From Spirosoma foliorum (GTDB lineage Bacteria > Bacteroidota > Bacteroidia > Cytophagales > Spirosomataceae): a stretch of DNA of 64,000 nt. How positions within the stretch are numbered: the first letter of the stretch is position 1; every line of letters begins with the position of its first letter. A program made the position numbers and the translations under genes. Of the stretch, positions 1-7,525 are shown in pieces. The stretch covers positions 7,629,001 to 7,693,000 of the forward strand of contig NZ_CP059732.1 of assembly GCF_014117325.1 (NCBI RefSeq), in the 5' to 3' direction. The notes under the pieces are model-generated. The model did not search any database and was not told where the DNA came from. It saw only the letters and a list, made by a program, of their open reading frames with translations.

Positions 1-83
1 CCAACGCTGCCACTTCGGGAAGGGCATTACTTAGGTATTAACCAGCGCTGTATCCGCCAAAAGCACTCGGCTTTATCGACACG

Positions 84-785
84 ATGTATCCAGCTAAAGT
101 ATCAGAAGAGTGGCACTCCCATGAGCAGGCCCATGTAACGTTTATGCTGAGAGGGGGCAACCGCGAGCGACGCACCAAGACCGAGCAACAGTTAGGGGCC
201 GGTCAACTCGTTTTTTACCACAGTCGGGAACTGCATCGCAACGACCACACGCTTTTCCCTTCCCGCAACCTGAATCTGGAAATCGAGCCCATTTTTTTTC
301 AGACCTATCATCTGACTGAACACCAGGTTGACCAGGCCGTCAAAACGGGTAGGTTGACGGGGCTGGAAGTTACCCGCCTGTTCTACGAAGCCCTGCACCC
401 CGACCCATCCGCGGCCGATAGCCTGCATCTGTTGCTGCTGGGATACCTGCAAAAGACCAAGGGTCCTGGGCGACCGGTCGGCCTGTTACGGGCTCGGGAA
501 TGGTTGCACGATAACTGGTATACCTGGCCCACGCTCGCCGAGCTGGCTGCTGTTGCGGGCCTGCACCCGGTGACCCTGTCGAAATATTTCCCCCAATATT
601 TCGGCTATTCACTGAGTCAGTACATGCGTCGTTTGAAAGTGCAGCAGGCCCTGCCCCTGGTCAGTGCGAGTCGATATAGTCTGTCCGAGATTGCCTATCG
701 CTGCGGCTTTGCCGACCAGAGCCATTTTATTCGCTGCTTCAAAGAGCAAACCGGCATGCCCCCCTCCTCGTTCAAGCGCTTTTAA
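84..785 (+). CDS. AraC-family transcriptional regulator, 5' end damaged or outside the window
   Basis: The 233 residues visible from the first in-frame ATG hold a cupin-like ligand-binding part (HSHEQAH, residues about 12-18) and a C-terminal AraC DNA-binding domain with two helix-turn-helix units (about residues 145-233; second helix region ends in CGFADQSHFIRCFKEQTG). The ATG is probably not the true start. The frame of bases 1-58 reads LREGHYLGINQRC, typical of the N-terminus of this family, and joins this frame only if one base is restored near the A run at 59-62. The ligand is unknown. It is followed by a decayed serine hydrolase gene on the same strand. Confidence 0.85.
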   Translation: MYPAKVSEEWHSHEQAHVTFMLRGGNRERRTKTEQQLGAGQLVFYHSRELHRNDHTLFPSRNLNLEIEPIFFQTYHLTEHQVDQAVKTGRLTGLEVTRLFYEALHPDPSAADSLHLLLLGYLQKTKGPGRPVGLLRAREWLHDNWYTWPTLAELAAVAGLHPVTLSKYFPQYFGYSLSQYMRRLKVQQALPLVSASRYSLSEIAYRCGFADQSHFIRCFKEQTGMPPSSFKRF

Positions 786-854
786 GGGCCGGCTAATCCT
801 GTTCTATTTTTTAGGCTGACTTCGCTGTTTCTTTGCCCAAAATTACGAAGGACG

Positions 855-1956
855 ATGACACGTAAGTGGACTCTAGTTGCGATACGTAGCTTATTCGCGC
901 TGACAATGGCTCCGGCTCAACCCCTCACGTCCCGGCTGGACAGCCTGTTCAGGGGCGCGCTGACCCCGACGATGTTGAACGGTACGAGGCTGGTGGCCCA
1001 ACGAGGCCAGTCGGTTTACCAACAGGACTTTGGCTATGGTTACGTCGAGCGAAAATGCCTCAATCAACTCGCTCCCCGGTTTCAGCTGGCTGCGTTGGCC
1101 AAAGTATGGACTAGCGGGGTTATTTTACAACTCTATGAGATGGGGAAAACGCGCCTAAACGATGCATTCAGCCGCTATTTTCCGGCTTTCCCCGATCCAG
1201 CCATCCCCATTCGACAACTACTTCCTCATCCGTCGGCCTGGTCCGATCAGTACCTGCCTGCAGCGCTGACCAGCGCGGAGAAAAAGCAGGGGCACTGGCT
1301 GCACAAGGAAAACCTGGTACCGGTTATGGGGTATGAACTCCTGGTAACGTTGGTCGAACCGGTTGCCGCCCAGCCGGTTCACCAGTACGTAGCTAAACGG
1401 ATACTCGCCCCGGCTGGTATGACGCTGACAGTGTTGCTCACGCTCGACACCCCGCCCCTACCACTACCCGATAAGGCTAATAATTATGACTATGCGTTTG
1501 GGTATTCACCCTCTAAAAGCCGGGTTGAGTTGAAAAAAACCGACTACGTGGAGAAAACCTACGGGCCGACTAATGTCTTCAGTACCGTGGGGGATTTGCT
1601 CCGAGTGGATCAGGCGCTTTACAGAGATCAATTACTTACCCAAAAGACCCGCCAGCTGGCCTTTTCCCTGGATACGCTATGCTACGGGAAGTCCAATGCG
1701 GGGTGGCACAATGGCGGTGGAATGGGCCACTCGTTTGATCAGTTATGCTGGTTTATCTTCCAGGACGCGGGCAAAACCACTCAGCACACGGGGGGGTATG
1801 CTGGGAGCGGTGACGATCCTGTTGCTGAATATTGACCACCAGCGAACCGTCATCCCGCTGGATAATACCGGCAGCGAAGGCCGCTACAAAAGCGCCCTGA
1901 ACCTACTCCGGCTGTTGCAGGGCAGACCCCTGGCCGCCGTGAAGCAGAGAACGTAG
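855..1956 (+). pseudogene. Decayed serine hydrolase (class C beta-lactamase-like), frameshifted
   Basis: The reading frame from ATG 855 has a signal-like N-terminus and the outline of a penicillin-binding-protein/beta-lactamase-family serine hydrolase. The catalytic SxxK position reads ALAK, the usual YxN region reads VMGY, and the usual HTSGL reads HPSAW, so the key residues are gone. Near the C-terminus the HTGG motif is present, but after the seven-G run at 1790-1796 this frame soon stops at 1835. The family-like continuation (GAVTILLLNIDHQRTVIPLD) lies in the next frame and runs to 1956. The simplest reading is a pseudogene. A catalytically dead homologue with a late sequencing error is the alternative. 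Confidence 0.75.
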
Positions 1957-2132
1957 CCGGCCTGTTGTTTCCGCTCAGCGACAATGCTGTCAATAGCTGC
2001 GCCAAAGCGTTGGCCCGGAGCGGGAACCGGTCAGATACCATCCTAATGAATCAACACTCGCTCGCTTGTAATCCGTAACCTGAAGACTCCCGCCAGGCGT
2101 TGCGGGAACTAGCTAAGCCTTACTCATCTGGT
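1957..2132. other. Gene-poor spacer after the decayed hydrolase
   Basis: GC-rich spacer without an intact reading frame. A weak coding-like stretch (NSCAKALARSGNRSD on the plus strand, then RQALRELAKPYSSG after an interruption) might be the eroded C-terminal repeat domain of the upstream serine hydrolase. I cannot identify it with confidence. Confidence 0.3.
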
Positions 2133-3125
2133 ATGCCCATACGTATGATTTTATATAGCCGGCTTCTCGGCGATCTTAGAAAAGCTAGCTTGCTGGCAGG
2201 ACTGCTTTTGGGGCTGTCGAGTGTGCAGGCGCAATCACTCTACAGTAAAGCGATCGGCAATCCCCAGGGGGAGCCGCTGCTGTTCATCCACGGTGGCCCC
2301 GGCAGTAGCTCGGCGCTATTTGAAGCCACAACCGCTCGCCCCCTGGCGGCCCGGGGCTTTTACGTAATCTGGTACGACCGCCGGGGCGAAGGCCGCTCGG
2401 TGGACTCGGCCGCCCGTTACAGCTTCCGTCAAACGATGGATGACCTGGATGGGATTTATAAAAAGTACCGACTCAACACCTGCAACCTGATCGCCTTTAG
2501 CTTCGGTGGGATCGTGGCCACCCTATACGCCCAGCAGCATCCTGACCGGGTCAGGGCCCTGGTATTGACGAGTGCACTGCTGTCGCTGCCAGAAACCTAT
2601 CAGACCATCCTGGACCGTAGTCGAACGATTTACCAAGTAAACGGGGATCGAACCAGTCTGGCCGCACTGGACAACCTGGGTTCTTTGGACCGACGTTCAT
2701 ATGCGTTTCGCTCGGCGTGTTTTAAAGAAGCTTCCAAAAACGGGTTCTTCACTACCTCGCACCCGAATGGGCTGGCCCAGGTTCTATATGCCCGTAGTCA
2801 AAAGGACACACTGCTCACCCGGCTACCCACGGACACTACCAACCGGGCTAGTCGGATGTTCTGGGAACACGAGCACTATTCCACCCTGAGTATTCTCCCG
2901 CTTGTGCAACAGCTAAGGCGCAAAGGCATCCACCTCTACGGCATCTATGGTAAGGATGACGGCTTGTATTCCCGGGCGCAACTCAGGCAGCTGCGGCACC
3001 TGATCGGCACCCAGCACCTGCTGTACCTGGACTGTGCGGCACATTATCTGTACATAGACCAGCAACGGATTTTTAGTAGGGCGCTGACCCACTGGCTTTG
3101 TAAAGCTCCACGAACAACGCGCTGA
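2133..3125 (+). CDS. Secreted alpha/beta hydrolase, proline iminopeptidase-like (S33)
   Basis: This is an alpha/beta-fold hydrolase exported by an N-terminal signal peptide (about 34 residues ending SSVQAQ). Visible signatures are HGGPG (about residue 53, oxyanion hole), DRRGEGRS, the nucleophile elbow AFSFGG (Ser about 123, with Ala replacing the usual first Gly), a late Asp in GKDDGLYS and a His in CAAHYLYID. These fit proline iminopeptidase-like S33 enzymes, though the substrate cannot be read. ATG 2133 (or 2145) is preferred over an upstream TTG because it places the signal peptide at the N-terminus. It lies among serine hydrolase genes and appears intact. Confidence 0.85.
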   Translation: MPIRMILYSRLLGDLRKASLLAGLLLGLSSVQAQSLYSKAIGNPQGEPLLFIHGGPGSSSALFEATTARPLAARGFYVIWYDRRGEGRSVDSAARYSFRQTMDDLDGIYKKYRLNTCNLIAFSFGGIVATLYAQQHPDRVRALVLTSALLSLPETYQTILDRSRTIYQVNGDRTSLAALDNLGSLDRRSYAFRSACFKEASKNGFFTTSHPNGLAQVLYARSQKDTLLTRLPTDTTNRASRMFWEHEHYSTLSILPLVQQLRRKGIHLYGIYGKDDGLYSRAQLRQLRHLIGTQHLLYLDCAAHYLYIDQQRIFSRALTHWLCKAPRTTR

Positions 3126-3463
3126 TGGCCCGGCGCGTTAACCAATTCATTGATTCATGCTCATCTACAGCCATGCCATACGTACTTGCCCTTGGGCTAA
3201 TTAATCGCTGTTGCTGGGGCCGGCATCGCCCCTTGTTGGAAAGTATGACCCACCAGCTTCCCACCCGTGCCTACCCGGCTATTCAGGCCGTTCTGAACAG
3301 CCACAATGGGGTGACCGGGTATGCGCAGTATGCCAATGGCTACACCCGTGATTGTTTATTCGAGACGCGCTCAGCTTTCAAATCAGTCACCAGTCTGTTG
3401 ACGGGCATCGCTATCAATATTCATCAAATCGATTCAACAATACTTTTCGTTTATTTATCCTAA
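3125..3463 (+). pseudogene. N-terminal fragment of a serine hydrolase (beta-lactamase family)
   Basis: The 112-codon frame overlaps the preceding stop. Its C-terminal half reads NGYTRDCLFETRSAFKSVTS, which matches the segment around the catalytic SxxK (SAFK) of class C beta-lactamase-like serine hydrolases, followed by LLTGIAI. Such proteins are normally 350-500 residues. Here the frame stops about 30 residues after the SxxK, with no YxN or HxG motif downstream before the next gene at 3536. I read it as a truncated remnant, and activity is not expected. Its first 50 residues do not look like a signal peptide. Confidence 0.6.
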
Positions 3464-3535
3464 GAGCCTCAATCTGAACCTACTGTGTATCCTCCGCAGT
3501 CACCAGGGAAGCCATCTTCTCATTTCTCACATCCG

Positions 3536-4327
3536 ATGAATATCTACCTGATTGTCTTACTTCTTCTGTTGTCCCCATCTGCCCTGGCACAAGATTTTCG
3601 TACTCCCTTTAAAGACTGTAATCTAACGGGTAGTATAACGATTTATGATTACAGACACAAAAAATGGATTATCAGTGATCAGACCGACGACCGGCGACCA
3701 ACCCTACCCGCCTCTACCTTTAAGATTATCAATCTGCTGATTGCTTTGGAGACCGGTGTCATTACCGATGAACATACCCTTGTTAAATGGCCGGGGTCAA
3801 CGGATACTACCCTTTATGGCTACCGGCCAGACATCTATAAGGACCTCTCCGTTAAGGAAGCCTTTGAGGTATCAGCGGGCTGGGCGTTTATTGAACTGGC
3901 CAAGAAAATAGGGCGGGAAAAATACAAGCATTACCTAACCCTAGCCAAGTACGGCAACGGCAATCTCGCCGAAAACGGGGAGGACTTCTGGAATTTTGGT
4001 CCTTTTGGTATTTCTCCTCACAATCAGGTGTTGTTTCTTATTGAAGTGTTTGAGGGGAAAACGCCCTTTTCAAAACGGAATGTCGAGATTCTCAAGAAGG
4101 TGATGATTAACCCGCAGATGGGAACGTATACACTCCGGGCTAAAACCGGTTGGACCCGAGTGGATGGCCTGGATCTGGGCTGGTGGGTAGGCTACATTGA
4201 ACAAGGTAAGAATACGTTCTTCTTCGCAACGCGGGTTACTAAACCCCGCTCGGTGCTCAATCCTGACTTTGGGACTTGTCGTAAGCGCATTACAAAAGCA
4301 GTGCTCCAACAATTGGGAATCCTGTAA
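3536..4327 (+). CDS. Class D (OXA-type) beta-lactamase-like protein
   Basis: The 263-residue precursor has a clear signal peptide (MNIYLIVLLLLL to SALAQ), so it acts in the periplasm. Class D landmarks appear in order: STFK (Ser60, Lys63), SAG (113-115) where SxV is usual, YGN (139-141), FWNFG (Trp152) and KTG (203-205), then WWVGYIEQ. Length and spacing match OXA enzymes, which hydrolyse beta-lactams using a carbamylated Lys. The residues equivalent to the hydrophobic pair over that Lys (OXA-10 Val117 and Leu155) are Gly115 and Asn153, so activity may be altered. ATG 3536 is chosen over an upstream GTG because it starts the signal peptide. A BlaR-type sensor domain is absent. Confidence 0.88.
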   Translation: MNIYLIVLLLLLSPSALAQDFRTPFKDCNLTGSITIYDYRHKKWIISDQTDDRRPTLPASTFKIINLLIALETGVITDEHTLVKWPGSTDTTLYGYRPDIYKDLSVKEAFEVSAGWAFIELAKKIGREKYKHYLTLAKYGNGNLAENGEDFWNFGPFGISPHNQVLFLIEVFEGKTPFSKRNVEILKKVMINPQMGTYTLRAKTGWTRVDGLDLGWWVGYIEQGKNTFFFATRVTKPRSVLNPDFGTCRKRITKAVLQQLGIL

Positions 4328-4371
4328 CATTAGTCAACACCTGTTTTTACCAATAAGAAGGCCAATCGACA

Positions 4372-5679
4372 ATGACTAAAACATCAATCCTTGCCCTTTT
4401 CCTCACGGTTATGCGTACCTCTCTGATCGCACAACCCAGCCTTTCTGAGCAAGAAAAAATAGCGGTAATTCAATCCGTAAGCAAGATCATGCAGCAGGCT
4501 TATGTGTTTCCTAACGTGGGTCAGCGAATGGCCACTCAGCTGACCGCCAACCTGACCAATAAGCTTTACCGCAAACTTGACGATCCGGTAGCGTTTGCCG
4601 CGCGGCTGACTGACGATCTGGTATCCGTAAGCCACGATAAGCATATCCGGGTGTTTTTTGATCCGGAATGGGTGAAGGCTGCCAAAACGGCAGTTACCAA
4701 ACAAGACAGCCTTGCTGTTTTATACCGTGACCTGGCCAGTTGGAAAAAAGATAACTTTGGCTTCAAAGCGATTAACGTCCTGCCGGGTAACATCGGCTAT
4801 CTGAAGCTCGATGCCATGATGGACGTCAAATTTGGCGGAGAAACGGGGGTGGCGGCCATGAATTACCTATCCAACGTTGACGCGCTGATTATCGACCTGC
4901 GTGAAAACCATGGTGGCTCCAACATGGGATCACTCATTGCCAGTTACCTGTTTGATGGAGAGCCGGTTCAACTCGCCGAACTCCACCTGCGGGAAGGCAA
5001 CAAGATCATCCAGGAGTGGACATTAGCCCACGTGCCGGGCAAGCGGATGCCCGATACACCCGTGTATATCCTGACTAGTAATTTTACGTTTTCAGCAGCA
5101 GAGGCCATCGCTCAGCGATTGAAAGTATTGAAGAGGGCCATTACCATCGGCGAAAAAAGCGGTGGCGGAGCGCATATTACGGAGCAGCGGGTGGCCACAG
5201 ACCGGTTTTGTGTGTTTGTACCCTTCGGCCGCTCCATCGGCGATCCCACTAAGGAAACGGATTGGGAAGGTGTTGGCGTCATTCCGGATATAAGTGTTCC
5301 AGCCAATGATGCTTTCGATACGGCCTATCAGCTAGCCCTGTCCAATTTGTCAAAGACCAGCTCCGGCTCGACGGTGAACTACCAATGGTATCTTGAGAAT
5401 GCCAACGCCAAGGCAACTGCCGTTAGTCTACCCGTAACCCTCCTGGATTCATATGCCGGCGACTACGCCGACATGAAAATCAGGATTAACGAGGGTCGGT
5501 TAACCTTTCAAAAAGGCAAACAAATGATTTACCGTCTAACGCCGATCAACAGCGAAACCTTCCTGGTAGAAGGTATGCCCTATTTACGGCTAAAGTTCAT
5601 CAAGGAAAATAACCGGGTAAGCACGCTAATCAGGGTATATGACAACGGGATGGAACGCAAAAGCAACCGGGTCGAGTAA
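4372..5679 (+). CDS. Secreted S41-family peptidase (IRBP/Tsp-like)
   Basis: The 435-residue protein has an N-terminal signal peptide (to about LIAQP) and an S41 peptidase domain. Recognisable elements are a helical N-terminal part with VFPNVGQRMA, the strand IGYLKLDAMM, DLRENHGGS, the nucleophile region TSNFTFSAAEA (Ser about 240) and GEKSGGGAH (about 263). It resembles the retinoid-binding-protein-like branch of S41, often annotated as a C-terminal processing or general peptidase, without an obvious PDZ domain. A small C-terminal beta domain (SYAGDY to SNRVE) follows. It starts 44 nt after the class D beta-lactamase-like gene on the same strand, so co-transcription is possible. The substrate is unknown. 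Confidence 0.85.
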   Translation: MTKTSILALFLTVMRTSLIAQPSLSEQEKIAVIQSVSKIMQQAYVFPNVGQRMATQLTANLTNKLYRKLDDPVAFAARLTDDLVSVSHDKHIRVFFDPEWVKAAKTAVTKQDSLAVLYRDLASWKKDNFGFKAINVLPGNIGYLKLDAMMDVKFGGETGVAAMNYLSNVDALIIDLRENHGGSNMGSLIASYLFDGEPVQLAELHLREGNKIIQEWTLAHVPGKRMPDTPVYILTSNFTFSAAEAIAQRLKVLKRAITIGEKSGGGAHITEQRVATDRFCVFVPFGRSIGDPTKETDWEGVGVIPDISVPANDAFDTAYQLALSNLSKTSSGSTVNYQWYLENANAKATAVSLPVTLLDSYAGDYADMKIRINEGRLTFQKGKQMIYRLTPINSETFLVEGMPYLRLKFIKENNRVSTLIRVYDNGMERKSNRVE

Positions 5680-6106
5680 AGGGAGGTATATTCTCGTTTG
5701 CTCGTCAGCCAACTACAACCTCCGCCCAACCGAATCTATTTCCGAAACCATCCGGTATTAACATCGAATACTAGTAATGGGTCCAGTCTTTACTTGATCG
5801 TTAAGCCAACTTAGTCGTACAATCGTGCGACGGGTGATTTGCGAGCGGGTCCGCAGCTATACGGCACTCAGTTGGCGAAACGCAATCAACCAGCTTAGGG
5901 GTAGCGAACCAGCAATAGTCGTTCCTAGTTCGCTACCCCTAAGCTATAAATTCTTAATAAAGGCTCCTATTTATGACATATTACTAGTCTGCATCAATAT
6001 GCATCAGTAATAGGGGGTATTGATGACCTCTTCAAAATGTCCGATTTGTCCAATTTGTAAGGATGTCCAAAGCCCAACTTTGTGCCATCATTTACAGACA
6101 AATTAC
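5680..6106. other. Intergenic region with a perfect hairpin
   Basis: No convincing gene is visible in these 427 bases. The region holds a perfect 18-bp inverted repeat (5892-5909 with 5928-5945) and becomes AT-rich towards the following glyoxalase-fold gene. The open frame from 6020 to 6106 in phase with that gene is Cys-rich and unlike the family, so it is treated as untranslated. Confidence 0.5.
5892..5945. repeat. 18-bp perfect inverted repeat, possible terminator
   Basis: The arms at 5892-5909 (AGCTTAGGGGTAGCGAAC) and 5928-5945 are exact reverse complements separated by 18 nt. It lies 212 nt after the S41 peptidase stop and lacks a T run, so it may be a terminator or a repeat element. 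Confidence 0.6.
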
Positions 6107-6481
6107 ATGAAACTCAATCATATTAACATCGTCGTACAGGATATTCCTGCGGCCATTAACCTGTTTGAAAAGCACTTAGGGTTTAACTGCATTCAGAATC
6201 GAAAAGATGCCATTGCAGTCTTAACCAATACCGATGAATTTGCCTTGGTGCTTTGGTCCTCAAAGCTTAACCAGGAGCCTACTGTGCACTATCCTGAAAA
6301 TTTCCATATTGGCTTTTATCAGCCCGATAAAGAAACGGTTATGGCTATTTATGAGGGGCTAATGGCCGAAAAAGTTGTTTTTGAGAGTGAGCCTAAAAAC
6401 ATACGAAAGACGTTTGGTTTTTATTTCTATTTCGATAGTTTACTCATCGAAATTAGTGTCATTCCTGCCTCATTTGAGTAG
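6107..6481 (+). CDS. VOC-superfamily (glyoxalase-fold) protein
   Basis: The 124-residue protein starts MKLNHINIVVQDI, the first strand of the vicinal-oxygen-chelate fold, and continues with the pattern LFEKHLGF and later ENFHIGFYQP and FYFYFDSLLIEIS. It has two beta-alpha-beta-beta-beta modules, the size of single glyoxalase/bleomycin-resistance/dioxygenase domains. A metal ligand set cannot be assigned with confidence (His4 and Glu120 are candidates), so the reaction is unknown. ATG 6107 is chosen because the preceding in-frame codons encode an unrelated Cys-rich stretch. It converges on the AraC gene at 6491-7237, with 9 nt between the stop codons. Confidence 0.8.
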   Translation: MKLNHINIVVQDIPAAINLFEKHLGFNCIQNRKDAIAVLTNTDEFALVLWSSKLNQEPTVHYPENFHIGFYQPDKETVMAIYEGLMAEKVVFESEPKNIRKTFGFYFYFDSLLIEISVIPASFE

Positions 6482-6490
6482 TCAACTCAA

Positions 6491-7237
6491 TTATTCCTCG
6501 GTGTACTGGCCTACTTGAACAAATCGAACAGCTCGCTGCTGGTAGAGTTGTTTGGGTGTACTACCCGTATGCTTTTTGGTTTGTCGAATAAAATGGGACT
6601 GATCATAATAATACGCTAGGGGGTAAAACTCACCCTGACCGATTTGCGATAAGGACGAAAAAAACTGGAGTTGTTCTAAATATCTCTTTAATGGTAAGCC
6701 AACCGTAGCCCTGAAATACCGATTGATTTGGCGAGTGGACCAACCGGTTTCAAGCGCTAAGTCATGGACCGAAACGGCTCCTTTAGAATTATACACAAAC
6801 TCTGAAAGCTTCCGTTTTCTTGGGTCTATGATTGACAACTTGAGTTGTTGCTCTAGCAGCGCACTCATTAAATTGACAAACCTATCCAACGGCGTTTGAG
6901 CCTGCACCTCCACATCCCAAAAATTCGTCGACGGTTTTTGAATGGAATTGGTTGGTAAAGTAGTTTTTAACAAGTATTCAACCGCTAAGAGTTTAAAGCG
7001 AACTCCGAATAAGACACCCCCCTTTGGGATAGTGATGTCAAGACTATGAGTGGATAGACCAAAGAGGTCCATTTGGTTAGGTCGCTCCGGCTGAAGTGAG
7101 ATAATGAGTTCGATACCCGCATCGGGCAGTATTGTATACTGGTAATCTGAGTCCGTGTTGTTGTGGGTCTTCCAAAAAGTAAAGACGAAATCGTTCAGGG
7201 GTTCAGTGGGTAGTTGATCGAAATAATTGATAGTCAT
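6491..7237 (-). CDS. AraC-family transcriptional regulator (DUF6597-like N-terminus)
   Basis: The 248-residue protein has an N-terminal domain with the pattern ILPDAGIELIISL, common in Bacteroidota AraC regulators of the DUF6597 type, and a C-terminal AraC helix-turn-helix pair (about residues 150-235; GWSTRQINRYFRATVGLPLK, then YYYDQSHFIRQTKKHTG). It probably binds DNA as a ligand-controlled activator, and neither ligand nor target is known. The ATG at 7237 is used; a TTG codon precedes it directly. It faces the VOC gene tail to tail. The 288 bases upstream, to the serine hydrolase gene at 7526, contain no recognisable gene. Confidence 0.87.
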   Translation of the reverse strand: MTINYFDQLPTEPLNDFVFTFWKTHNNTDSDYQYTILPDAGIELIISLQPERPNQMDLFGLSTHSLDITIPKGGVLFGVRFKLLAVEYLLKTTLPTNSIQKPSTNFWDVEVQAQTPLDRFVNLMSALLEQQLKLSIIDPRKRKLSEFVYNSKGAVSVHDLALETGWSTRQINRYFRATVGLPLKRYLEQLQFFSSLSQIGQGEFYPLAYYYDQSHFIRQTKKHTGSTPKQLYQQRAVRFVQVGQYTEE

Positions 7238-7525
7238 CAATGATGGTCATGAGGATTCACGAGAATAAGCATAAATAACTGAGCGAACACAATAAATATC
7301 AAAGGGCGTTCTTAGTTTTTTTATCTCCGTTTGGCCTCGTCTCAATAAATGCTCCTAAGTGCGACAGGCAGAAATTCTATGTCCATAAATAGGGCGTTTA
7401 AAAAGATGGTGAACTCGTAAGCTTTTCGTTATACTAGTCACGGCATTACCTGATAGTATTTATTACGGAAAGGTTATCGCTACTGGGTTCACAAGTAGTT
7501 AAATACTCTATTCTATAAGCTTTAT

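Noticed and set aside
6020..6106. Upstream extension of the VOC protein with Cys-rich CPICPICK
   Set aside because: It begins at TTG, is unlike the family and would precede a good ATG start with the usual first VOC strand.
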